Source of the DNA: Azadirachta indica | Taxonomy: Eukaryota; Streptophyta; Magnoliopsida; Sapindales; Meliaceae | Assembly (NCBI GenBank): GCA_022749755.1 | Contig: CM040450.1 | Location: 6,872,913 to 6,936,912, forward strand | Direction: 5' to 3' | Length of the DNA: 64,000 nucleotides | In this document: piece after piece, positions 22,780-34,800 of the stretch | Numbering within the stretch: the first letter of the stretch is position 1 | Layout: every line of letters begins with the position of its first letter | Made by a program: the position numbers and the translations under genes | Notes under the pieces: model-generated | What the model saw: the letters and a program-made list of their open reading frames with translations, nothing else | What the model was told of the DNA's origin: nothing | The model's database searches: none

Positions 22780-23250
22780 TAAAAAATATTCAACAGTAAG
22801 TTTCAATTTAAAAATTATCAAAAATTTAAAAAATGGATGATTTTACTCTTATTCATCAAAAATTTTAAAAATTGATATTTTAATTTTGTTGTTTACTGAT
22901 TGTTACTTAATGTTAAATAATCAATATTGATTATTGATCAATGGACACTCAATTTTAACAGTGTTGATCAATCGTTAATCATTATTTTTTAAATTTTTAA
23001 TTAGAGAGGTAAAATTATTCATTTTTAATTAAGAATTTAAAAAATATTTAACAATAACTTTAATTTCAAAAGTATCTAAAGATTTAAAAAATAGATGATT
23101 TTACCCCTTTTCATCAAAAATCTAAAAAAATTTATAATTTTAATTTTACTGTTCATCACTTGTCACTTCGCCTAATTAACATTGAGTATTGAGTGGTCGT
23201 TAGCCATCAATTTTTCAAATTTTTAATTAGAGGGGTAAAATTATTTATCT
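22780..23250. repeat. Two diverged tandem repeats of about 240 bp
   Basis: The unit beginning AAAAATATTCAACAGTAAGT (22,785) recurs from about 23,038 (AAAAAATATTTAACAATAAC). Both contain a GATGATTTTAC..CATCAAAAAT block and end in TTTTTAATTAGAG.GGTAAA. The flanks at 22,740-22,790 and 23,255-23,350 look like imperfect inverted ends (ATCTAATAGAAATTT versus TCTATTAGATAATTT), which suggests a small foldback-type element. Confidence 0.65.
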
Positions 23251-23562
23251 ATATAAATTTGGGATGGTTTTAAAATTAAAAATTTTCTATTAGATAATTT
23301 TAAAATTTCTATTTTAATTTTAAATATTTTCATAAATTTTTTTAAAAAGTATTGTAACAAGTCAAAAATAACTTTCATGTTTGGTTAATTTTGATTAGAG
23401 AAATATTTTGGTTATGTAATCAAAACTAATGTATTAATGTAAAAGTGGTCAAAATTGATATGGTAATGTAAAAAGTGATCATTTTTTTATTATTTTTCTT
23501 TATGATATTTCAAGGCCTTTTGCGCATGCATCAAATCAAGTGGAATTAACTGCATTATATAT

Positions 23563-26106
23563 AGAGTTATTATCATATACCTCCCCTCAGGTTTGACATA
23601 ATATCACTTATAAAGTATCTTTTAAAAAATTATTACTAACCTTCCCTATTGACAAGTTATTACATAATATCTTTTAAATGACAAGTTATTACTGTCATTT
23701 AACATAAAATTCTACAATTACAAATTTATCCTAACAACTCAAATGGTGCAATAATATTTTAGTCCCTTAACTTCGAAAAACCAATAAATTAATACATAGT
23801 TTGTTCAATTTTAACAAATTAATCTCTACTATTCAAATTATTAATAAAATTTTATACAATTATTTATTTGTCATGATTTACTAAACGTAAATCTAGAAAA
23901 CTTACTTGTATATGATTAAATGAGCATAAGATAGAAATTCAAAGTCTTTTAGACTCATATAAATTGCAAAATTCATTAAAATATTCGTTTGTATTCTATC
24001 TTGATGGTAAGATATGGTAAGTGTAAAAATATAATTAACCTTAAGTCATGTCTTAACTCTTAACCTTATTCTTAATTTCTATCTCTATTGTAAGGCCCAA
24101 ATAATGTATTTAAAATTTTTAATACCACCAAAATTATTTTTAAATAATAAAAATTTTAATTAATTAATAAATTTTAAATTTGATAATTATATATATGAGA
24201 TATATTAAATTTTATTTTCAATTTTTGAAATTATTGTTGCAGGAAAAATCTACTCGGGACACATTTTGGTGGACTTCAATACCGTTAGGTTTCTGGATTC
24301 AAATTAAGTTTTCACACCCTTTTTTTGAGTTGTAAAGAGTAAGACCCACCACATCTTTTGGATAGTACTAAATGATCCAAAAGTCATGATGTTGCAACTA
24401 GAAAACTAGCTTGGATTTGAATGAAAGAATCTACCTCTACTTTTTACTCCTTTTTATACTTGAAGAATACTTAGAAAAAGTTAAAAATATAAATTATGAG
24501 TCCACAGTGTATGTGGGAGCAAAGTAGTCCCAATACTAATGTAAAGAAACACAATGGTTTATCGGTGGATCACAATTAGATCAATATTGGACAAACTATC
24601 TTGTGGTAATATTTATTATGACCAACTACGATCTCAACGACTTTAAACTTACGGACAAGGTGTTTTCGAGGGCTCAAATAACCTAGTTTAAAGTTAATGG
24701 ATGTAGAAAATATGACAAGACAATAAAGTAGTGTTCAAGGTTGACTTAGGTGACAAGAGATTGTCTAAAAATAAGCAAGGATTACGAGGGTTGTTGTGAA
24801 GAAGAGGATGCCCTGAGCTAATGAATACAAACCTTCATGGTATAATGCAGTTTGATGATCTTCTAATGTCCTCTTCTGTTGAATGTCAATAATAATGATA
24901 ATGATCCCTTGAATGCAGAGTTGTATAGTCTTATATAGTGTGTGGTGTGGAGTTATAGTGAAATAAGACTAATTCATATAGCCTTAGGCTAATGCAAGTT
25001 GACTTCTTTAAGACAAGAATTTGTGTAATTTTATCCTCATAAAAAGAGTTATTTAAATAGTGGTATTTTTAATGAAACACTTTATCTAAATAATTTAACT
25101 TGTAATAAAATATTATTTTTATTAATGGTAGATTAATCAAAATAAGATTTTGGGCTAAAAAAATGACTCTAAAGCTTTTAGATTTTTTAAAAGAGAAGAC
25201 CTTTGGACTTTTGTATTCTTCATACATTAGCCTAATTATATACTAGATTTTTGGATTTAAATATCCTCAAAGTGGACTAAACCTAGAACATTATATTGAT
25301 TCAAGCCAAATTTGAGCATACTTTTACTTTTCACACCACGGCCTATAATTTGAGCTCTAAAGAGTGGTTTGAGTTAACTTGTGCTTTTGTATACATTACT
25401 TGGTAAAATGATATAGCTTAGGCTTAGACTTAGGTTCATGATCAACTTTCACGTATCGACAATAATGAGTTAGATAAATTGATTTTTGAGAATATTATAT
25501 GTATATATGTGCATATTATTATTCATAAATTACAATTTATCATGCTTATTTACTTAAAAACTTAGTTTTGTATTCTTTATTATTCTTGTTAATTAAATTT
25601 GTAGACTTTACTCTAATATTTTATTTTGATTGGAGGGATTTTTTATTTTTATCAAGTTTTTATAATTTTATGAATTGTTATAATTATTTCATTAAAGATT
25701 CTATATTATTAAAATTAAGTATTTTTTAGGATGTTAATGGCATAAATTTTTTTTAATTTTAATTTATTATATATGATATATTAATTTGTTAAAAAAAATT
25801 TTGAGGTTCAATTTCTATTTTTATCCCTAATTTTTAATATCTTTTAATTTTGTTAAAATAATAAGGACTAATTTGTTAAAATTAGATAAATTATATCTTA
25901 AATTATTGTTTTGCTAAAGTTTAGGATGGAAATATTATTACTCCAAAATTGAATTCAAAATGACATACTGAACTTACGTTTTTTCCCTTAATTCTTTAAA
26001 CTATTATAATGATTTGTAACAATATGGGAGTTTAGTGATAATTTTGGAAAAGATATATTTTACGTGATATTATACCAAACCTCAGGGGAGGTATGTGATA
26101 ATAACT
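23563..26106. mobile_element. 2.5 kb element with terminal inverted repeats and 9-bp target duplication
   Basis: The left end (23,565-23,608: AGTTATTATCATATACCTCC, CCTCAGGTTTGACATAATAT) is an inverted match to 26,065-26,106 (complement AGTTATTATCACATACCTCC, CCTGAGGTTTGGTATAATAT). The 9-mer ATTATATAT flanks both sides (23,554-23,562 and 26,107-26,115). That length is typical of Mutator-type insertions, although the AT-rich sequence weakens the point. The interior has no transposase I can recognise and no long open frame, so this is a non-autonomous element. Its central 24.24-25.5 kb is higher in complexity than the ends and could be captured host DNA. Confidence 0.7.
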
Positions 26107-28784
26107 ATTATATATATATACACACATGCAACCTAGTAAATTGATTAAAGAAAAATTGACAGGGAGTCTCTTGATGTTTACGGTAATAGATAAATACCCT
26201 GCCTGATGTTTAAGAAAAAATAGATAACTCTCACGTTTGACCAAATACATAGATACCCCCGACGTTTAAAATATATATATATCCTCTCACGTTTGGCTAA
26301 ATAGATAAATACCCTTTAAATTATTATGTAATTATGAAAAATAATTATTTTACCCTTATATCTTTAGAAGGTATATTAATTGTATTAATTGACTATTTTA
26401 ACATATTTATGAATACATAATAACTAATATATCCTTATGATTTACTTTTTGATAATTATAAATCCAAATATTTTTGATAAGGAAAAACTACAATTACCCT
26501 GCGATAAATAACAACTACTACAATTACCCCCCTATTTTGTTAAAAAAAAACCATAATCCCCTTGCTGTCAGTTTTCGAACAAAAAAAAGTTGAGTTTTTA
26601 GGGCAAAAGGGATATTTATTGAAATTAGCTAATGTGGGAGACAATTTGGCCAAAGCATCTGATGTAGAGGTGACAGTTTACTGTTGAATACAAAGAGAAA
26701 GAAAACTCTATCACATCTTCCCTACCATTTTCGTTCTTTGCAACTTTTGGGTAGCCACTCTCTTATCCATAAACATCGTAGATTGGCACCTTAATCTCCA
26801 TCGCAAGTTGGGGCAAGAAAACCCTAGATTAATATTGCTTATGTAATCATGAAAAATAAATTGCTTTCTGAATCAAAAAGCGAAGCATTAATCATCGGTT
26901 TGTGTGTGTCTTCAGCCTTGGTTTATTGGATTCGAAGACAATTAGAAGCAACCCATAAGCATCAGTTAAAGCTCTGACTTCTATTAATTTGCAATAACGG
27001 TAAATACATATTGCAATAATAATTTATATCACTCTTTTGGGTAATATTGCTATTGTTGTGCATGTGAAATAATGGTGGATTTTGTGAGTTTTTTATTGTG
27101 AAATGTATGTGGGTATAGAAATGCTTGTGAGTATTTGATAGGAATCTGAGAAGGGGAGTTGTGTTGCTAATGTGCATGTTAGTTGCATTTTTATGTGTAG
27201 TAAGTTGTAGAAGTGTTTGTAGTTAGATTATGTGGTTTCATGTTTTGCACAGAATTGAAATACCTGTTGCTGATTGTCTTTTGCCCGTTATCTGATCCTG
27301 TTGTGCCACTATTTGTTGTTGTACATCAAATGTTAAGCCATATTTGTTTGTACTTTGGATCCAAAGAAACTTTTTTGTCATTAGAATCGTGTGGGGACAA
27401 TATGTTTTAATAAAGTATTTCTTTTTCTCTATTTTAACAGTTACAGGTAGTCAAGATCTTTGTACACTTTTGCGCCATTGACCATGAACTTAGAGGATAC
27501 GACATGGATCGAATCAATTTGGTGGCGTACATTAATGATATGATGAGGGACTTGTATAAACAACCAAAATTTGATGGTGAAAAACTTCAAACGCAAAGGA
27601 ATCATGCTTGGGTCAAAAGAAATAATTAACTTAGGATCAAACAAGGTGTTCATGAAATTTTTAGAGATGCACCTATCATTGGGTATTGAAGAAGTGAAAA
27701 TGGAGATTGATTTTTTGCTTCTAGCATCAGCTACACCTAATGAGTACACATCCCAACAAGGCTTTGTTAGATGAAATCTTTTTGGCACCCTAGACAAACC
27801 AACACAGGCCCAACAAAGCCTAGAAACACATCCTAATGCAACTGGACTTGAACGCCCAAATGATGATTTCCTTGTATCCCAGCTTACACAAGCATTGATC
27901 ACACAAGAAGAAGTTGCAACAAGTGCCTCACCCCCTTAGCAGTATACCCTCATGAACTAGGGTTAGCAACTTAAGACATGACACGATTATTCGACACGAA
28001 TTTGATGCCATTAAAGGGATTCGAATCTAAAAAACTTGACACAAATAATAATTGTGTCTTATTCGTGTTTGATATATAAGACACGATTATTTATTTAAGA
28101 CACGGTTAATGAAACGAATAAATGAATAATCACATCTTAAACAAATAATTGTGTTTTAAACAACTATATTTTAATAAAATTAAAAAATATATAACATAAA
28201 TTTATTTATAACAAATAGGTCTCAATATAAGATTTAATTATTAAATATATCTTACGTTCAATAAAATATTTTATTTTTATTATTTAAGGGGTCTTCTCGA
28301 AAATAACCAAATAAAAACCTAATATTCACAAGCAAACTTCACATTTGTTATCCATTTTGCACTATAGCCGTCGCTCTTAGCTTCTAACTCAAATTTAATC
28401 TTTCTACTCTAAACTCCAAAGCACCAATTAGCCTACGAAATCTTCTCCATTGCTACTCTTATGAAAAAAACTTCTTTATTTTTCAAATTTCATAACTATG
28501 TTTATATATTTTTTGTAATCTGTACATAAATTATTTTTATATATTTTGTAATTTGTGTTCTTCTTCCCATATAATCTGTATGTTACGTGTATTTGAAATT
28601 TAGAATTTGGAATGGAATTTAGAAGTTAGATTTTGAAATTTGGAATGGAATTTGGAAGTGTCCTGATTATTTTAAGTTCTAGGAAAACTAATTAAAATAG
28701 TTATTAATTAATAATTAATTTATAAATCAATTTTTTATTTTAGGAATATTCTTGCACAATGTGTTTTGCTATTATCCTAATCTG

Positions 28785-28806
28785 AGAGAGAGAGAGAGAG
28801 AGAGTT
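28785..28806. repeat. (GA)n microsatellite
   Basis: A run of about ten GA dinucleotides lies within the 5' part of the hAT element. Confidence 0.85.
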
Positions 28807-29184
28807 TACTATTTAATAAAAAATTCATTTGTATATATATAGGCTAACTATCCCACCAATAAGAGATTATATAGTTGCTATTTCTCTACTTGCATATAAT
28901 TTATTAACTTTTTGACTTCCATTTCTCCACTTGTACGTGTATGCATTTTTTATAATTAAATCTCTCAAGCTTAATTCAACTTCTGACCTTTTTCAATCTG
29001 AAGTCTTTTTTAATTGGAGCTTCTAATGCAATAGGCCAGCTTTCTGTAATTTATTATATTTTAAAAGAAAAAAATTATTCATATATATTTTGTAATTTAA
29101 TTTTTATAATGCACACATTTTTCATTATAATTTGTAAGAAATAAAAATTATATCAACCTTATTTTTATATTTTGCAGAAAAAAG

Positions 29185-31245
29185 ATGGATTCATCTGAGA
29201 CTAATATGACTGATAATTTCACAAATATTGGAAACAATGACATAGACAATATTATTCGGCTAGAGGATAATACTAATAGAAGTTTCTTAGAACACACTGG
29301 AAAACGCAAATAGAAGCTTACTTCAGAAGCTTGGACATTATTTGAGAGATTGCTAACAATTTCCAAATGGAAAACAAAGAACAAAGTGCAAAAAGTGTGG
29401 CATTGTTTACATTTGTCCAAGTACAAGTGGTAAAAGTAATATGAAAAAACACATGACTACTTGTTGATGCCGCGTAATCCTAGACAGATGCTTATTGATC
29501 AAGCTTCAGGATCTATGTTAGTTCCTGTTCCTAAATTTAATCCTAATGTATATCTTGAATTATTGTGCTTTGCTTTGGTGATGCATGATTTGCCTTTTCA
29601 ATTTGTTAAGTATGAAGGTATTATAAATGTTCATAAATATTTGGAAGAACAAGTGCCAACAATAACTGGAAACACTGCAAAATCAGGTGTGTTAAAGACG
29701 TATAAAAGTGGAAAAAAAATCATTTGCATGTTGGAAGGTGTTCTTGCTAGAATATCTTTAACTTCTTATTTATAGACTTCTATTACTACATATGGTTATT
29801 TGTATTTGACAACACATTTAATTGATAAAGAATGGAAACTACAGAAAAGAGTGTTAAATTTTTACAATATTTCATCTCCATATAGTAGGATATGTGTAGC
29901 TGATAAGATATTATCATTGTTATGTGATTAGGATATTGAGAAAAAAATTACTTTCATTGACTTTAGACAATGCTTCTAGTAATGATATTTATGTTCAAAT
30001 GTTAAAAGGTCAATTGAAAATAAGGACAACATTATTGTCTGATAGAGATTTTTTTCGTTGTTATGCACATATTTTTGATAGTTCAAGAGGGATTAACAAA
30101 AATTAAGAGAGAAGTGGAAAAGGTTCGCGAGAGTATGAAATATCTTAAGCGGTCGCATATGAGAAAACAAAAATTTTTGGAATGTGTTAGACAAATGTCT
30201 TTAGATAGTAAAAAAGGACTAAGGCAAGATGTTCCAACAAGATAGAATTCTACTTTTCTTATACTTGAAAGTGTTTCGTATTACAAGAATGCTTTTTGTC
30301 ACTTACAATTAAGTGACTTTAATTACAAGCAATGTCCTTCTGAAGAAGAATGGGGGAAAGTAGAAAAAATTAGCAAACTCTTGTATGTTTTTTATCAAAT
30401 TACTTATATTTTTTCTAGTACAAAGTATCCTACTTTAAATTTGTATTTTCTAAAAGTGTTTGCTACTTATGTAACTTTCAAGCAATTGATGGAAGGCGAG
30501 AATAACTATATGAGACACATAACCAAAAAAAATGATGGTTAAGTTTTTGAAGTATTGGTCAAACTTTTCTACCATATTGGTAATTGCTCTTGTCTTAAAT
30601 CCTTGATACAAGATGTATTTTGTTAAGTTTGTATACAATAAGGTTTATGGTCAGGATTCAACACAGATTAAGTATGTTCAAGATAAATTATTTTCTTTGT
30701 TCAATGAATACATGGTTAATTCGTTTGAATCATATTCCACGACCATATCCACAATTTCTACTAAAGCTAGACATGTTGGATCAAATATGGCGTGTGATGA
30801 TTTTACACTCAACAAGACCGTGGACATACTAAATGTAAAATCTATAATTTTTTCTAATAGTTCAATTATTTAGTGTTTGCTTATGACTTGTATGTAATTC
30901 CAATATAATTATATTTCATCTAGGAGTTTGATGAGTTTGAAAGTATGAATTATAGTAATTTAAATCAGAAGACTCAATTGGAGCTTTATTTGGATGAGCC
31001 ACGAGTAGATAGAAATGCTAATTTGGACATTTTAGATTTTTGAAAAGGAAATGAGTTTGGTTATCCTAACCTTGCTTACATGGCTCGTGACGTCTTAAAC
31101 ATTTCTCTATCTGAATTAATTTTTAGCGTTGGTGGTAGAGTACTTTATCAATTTCAAAGTGCACTTAAGTCGAATATAGTAGAAGCGTTGGTTTATACAG
31201 AAGATCGGTTGTTTGGGGAGAGTGATAATAAACTTTTTGTATAAT
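29185..31245 (+). pseudogene. hAT transposase (BED zinc finger, hAT dimerisation domain), decayed
   Basis: The ATG at 29,185 starts MDSSETNMTDNF. A BED-type zinc finger follows at about 29,385-29,467 (KCKKCGIVYICPSTSG, then NMKKHMTTC) with all Cys and His positions present, although in a different frame from its neighbours. 29,545-29,640 gives LLCFALVMHDLPFQFVKYEG, the start of the catalytic region. 29,790-29,900 continues (TYGYLYLTTHLIDKEWKLQK). The C-terminal dimerisation domain lies at about 31,080-31,240 (LSELIFSVGGRVLYQFQSAL and VEALVYTEDRLFGES). Stops such as TGKRK-stop-KLTSEAW (29,305-29,330) and frameshifts make it inactive. Family assignment as plant hAT is secure. Confidence 0.85.
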
Positions 31246-31436
31246 TTATTTAAATTTTTTTTTGTTGCTTATAAGTGATGATATTTATAATTTATTTTTA
31301 TTATTGTTACAGAAAGCATCTGTGACTAATTAAATAATCTTACTGAAGTAATATTAAACTTGAATATCTCAAATGCTTCATCTTCAAAAAATAATACGAT
31401 TCTTAGTAATTTTTAGCTGTTACTTAAAAAAAATTA

Positions 31437-31810
31437 ATATTTGAGTTTATATTTTTTAGTTTTTAGTTGTTATTGTTATGTTACCTTTGTGATTTGAGAG
31501 AATTGAATTGAATTTATATTTTTTAGTTTTTAGTGGTTGATTTGTTATTTATGCTATTTTTTTATTTAGGAGAATTGAATTGAATTGAATTTATGTTGTT
31601 TAGTTTTTAGATGTTGATTTGTTGTTTATGTTATTTTTGTTATTTAGGAGAATTGAATTGAATTGAATTTATGTTGTTTAATTTTTAGTTGTTGTTGATT
31701 TGTTGTTATGTTGTTTTTGTTATTTGAGAAAATTGAATTGAATTGACTTTTTGTTGTTTAGTTTTTAGTAGTTGTTTATGTTGTTTTTGTTATTTAGAAG
31801 AATGGAAATT
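31437..31810. repeat. Minisatellite of about five 72-80 bp units inside the hAT 3' region
   Basis: Units begin GAGAATTGAATTGAATT.TAT, continue TTTAGTTTTTAG.TGTT and end GTTATTTAG or GTTATTTGA. Unit starts are near 31,437 (partial), 31,497, 31,569, 31,647 and 31,727. They lie between the transposase remnant and the subterminal repeats. Confidence 0.8.
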
Positions 31811-34800
31811 GAATTTATAATATTACTTGTTAATTATTTATACATGATAGAATATATTATTTATATTGTTATTTGTAATTTAAGAGAATTAAGATTTATG
31901 TTTTTTTACTTAGAAATTTAAATGAATGGTGTTTGGCTAAAAATAGTAAATTTTTTTTATTATTTTTGTTATAAATTAATTGTGTCTTAAAACAAATTGT
32001 ATTCATGTCTTAATCGTGTCTTAAAACGAATCGTATTTGTGTTTTAAACAAATAAACGAATAATCATATTTAAACTAATCATATCTAAATAAATAGATTG
32101 TACTTGGATTTTAAAGAATTGATATGAATAATAAATAAATCGTATTCATGTCAACCGAATATTAAACGAATCATATTCGTATTGACCCAAATTTAATTCG
32201 TTTATCTGAATTGCCACCCCTAACATGAACAGCCCTACTTCGAATATCCAGAGTCATCTTACCACGTGCCTCTAACATCTCGATCATGGGATTTCTCTAA
32301 AGATCTTAATTCAGACATCTTTCAGCCATTAGAAAATTGTTTAACAGGTGCCAAAATATAAGAGTAGGAGGCTATGAGATAAATATTAGTACTCGTGTAA
32401 TGGCTAATAAGTTGATGTCACGATATGGGATAACAACAAAAAAAAGGATCTTTTACTGTGCAAGGAAGAGAGCACTTGCTATGGTTGCATCAGATTTCAC
32501 AAAATCTTATGCAAAGCTGAAATTCTATGCTAATATTCTTTTGATGACAAATATGGGTGCCATCGTTAAATTGCAGCAAAAAGCACAAGGTCCTCATACA
32601 TTGTTCAAGAGATTCTTTGTCAGCTTCAAGGCACAATAAATAGGGTTCAGTACAACTTGTAGAGATTCATTTGGCTTAATGGAGCCTATCTTAAGACTGT
32701 TTACAATGGTGTACTCCTCAGAGCTATGACATTGGATGCAAATCAAGATATTTTCCACTGGCAGTGGCAATATGCAAAGAAGAGAACAAGTATAGTTGGA
32801 CCTGGTTCCTGGAACAATTTCGCAATCATATAGATATATCAAATGGCATGACACTATCTATAATGTCAAATAGCCAAAAGGGTCTGATGGTAGCAACTTC
32901 AGCTGAATTTCTTGATGCTAAACTTAGATACTATGCATGACATGTGTATGCTAACTTTAGAAAGGAATACTCATCTGAGTTGTTTTGGCAAAAATTTTAG
33001 AAAGTTGGTAGAGCTAACAACAAAGTTGATTTTTAGAGTGTAATGGACGAAATAAAGGCTATAGATGAAAATGCTCATGAATGGTTGGCTCACAATGATC
33101 CTAAGACTTGGGCAGCCTACTCCTTTGTCCTTTCTTCAAGACTCATGACATTACCAACAACATGACTAAGAATTGGAATGGGCATTTAAATGAATTTAGA
33201 AAGAAGCCTATGCTAGAGTTGGTAGAATTCATTAGGGTGAAAATCATGTCAATGATGATTTGAAGGAGAGAAAAAGTAGAAGCATTGGCAATAAAAGTGC
33301 CTTCAAGAATTGTTAAGAAGATAATGGAGATTGATAAGATTGCTAGGAACCTGACATGTGATGAAAGCCAACAATCAAGAATTTAACGTCATTGATAATA
33401 TCAATGACAGGTCTAGACACTATGTAGTTGATATGCAGAAAAGATATTATGAATGCATAGGTTAGCAACTTGGTAGGGTGCCATGCAAACATGCTTTGGG
33501 ATGAATTTCAAATTTAAATGCTGATGCAGCTAACTATGTTGATTCCACCCTAACCAAAGAGGCCTATATATAAACTTATTCGGAGATTATACACCCAATA
33601 CCTAATGAAAGAAATTGGCCTCTTTTAGAGAGACTTGAGATCCAACCACTTGCCAAACATGCATAGCCTGGGAAGCTAAAAAAGAATAGAAGGAGAGAGA
33701 TCAATGAGGTGCCAAGGGGAAGAAGGAGATTTATTGCTAAATGTAGGACTTGTAATATCCTTGGGCATAATAAAAAAAGTTGCCCAACAATTCAGGTTAA
33801 TAACAACAAATTACAGGTATTATTAACCCATAGACATGATCTGCTTAACACTAGCTTTGTTTAATATGTGTAGGGGATAAGGGTAGATCCATCATGAACT
33901 AAAAGTGCACAAAAGGGTAAGGATAAGGCCAAATCATCCATATCAGGTTAGTGGCATTCACTTTGGTATTTCAAATGTTCTTACTATGTTTTGCTATTAA
34001 TTTTTACCATTAATGTGTTATCATTAGGTGTGCAACAGCTTCTCAGTCAGCAACATACACTAAACCTCCTCTAAAGAGATATAGAACTAAGGATAGTGTT
34101 CATGTCAAGGAGGCAGCTCAATCTCATCAACAGAACCCTGAAAGTTTTAGTGGCTAACATCAAATAGGTAAACTGCATGGTTCATAATGTTGTTGGTGTG
34201 TACACAAACAGAAGTTCATTTTATGTGAATGTCCGTTAGAATTATTTTCCTTTTTGGTTTCTTTAATTATTACAACAATGGTTTTTGGATGCAAGGCTGC
34301 GTACAAAATACAAGCAATGTTGGAATACATAACCAACAAATAGGATAGCAAAGTTTTTTTATTTTTTTGATTCATTGCGCACTGGCATGATTATAATGAG
34401 TAGGTTCAATATGTGCATGGTTATTGTGTTCATTTTACTTGGATAGTTTTATTGTAATTTATTACCACATAGGGCAAAGACAATGCATGCACATATACAT
34501 GGCTAGTATGTACATGTACTTGTATATGCTTGGATACCATGTTTAGGCATTGTAACTTTTTGTAAATGATATATTGATTTGGGTATCATGTTGAATTTGG
34601 CTTGTATCAAAACAATGGTTACTAGTATAATATGTATTTCCCATATAATTTGCTGGTACTATTCCTTGTTGTTCTATTGCTTTTTAATATTAATTCTTCC
34701 ATATTAGCAATATACATATGCATATCAAAATCAAACAAGGCCATAACATTTTTCTACATTTATTCCAATATCTTAATGATTGTAAGCATTTTGACCTCCG

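Larger units (their letters stand above)
27958..32222 (+). mobile_element. hAT transposon inserted in the MULE transposase
   Basis: The ends are the typical hAT pair: TAGGGTTAGCAACTTAAGAC at 27,958, and TTGCCACCCCTA ending at 32,222 (complement TAGGGGTGGCAA). An 8-bp target duplication, TCATGAAC (27,950-27,957) and ACATGAAC (32,223-32,230), matches at seven positions. Both subterminal regions carry many copies of short ACACGATTAT/AACGAATAAT words, usual for hAT transposase binding. The element interrupts the MULE transposase, so it is the youngest dated insertion in this nest. Confidence 0.9.
27450..33830 (+). pseudogene. MULE transposase, decayed and split by a hAT insertion
   Basis: The N-terminal part lies at about 27,450-27,950 (YDMDRINLVAYINDMM and following text in shifting frames). 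The hAT element then interrupts it, and the rest continues from 32,223. 32,337-32,636 is open and reads like the DNA-binding/early transposase region of MULEs (TRVMANKLMSRYG, KSYAKLKFYANILL, then HTLFKRFFVSFKAQ). Further along are the transposase-core text ALTLDANQ-like (32,730-32,760), a SWIM zinc finger relic (YYECIG, stop, QLGRVPCKHALG near 33,445-33,500) and a CCHC knuckle (CRTCNILGHNKKSCP near 33,745-33,790). Several in-frame stops and shifts show it is dead, though less eroded than the relic at 0.7-3.2 kb. Confidence 0.8.

Noticed and set aside
23563..26106. LTR retrotransposon
   Set aside because: The ends are inverted, not direct, repeats and no gag or pol reading is present.
27441..27902. 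Minus-strand open frame of 153 codons
   Set aside because: It overlaps the MULE transposase relic in antisense. Its peptide has no motif, and the plus strand gives the family match.
28785..28806. GAGA element with promoter function
   Set aside because: It is a simple GA microsatellite inside a dead transposon. There is no gene to control.
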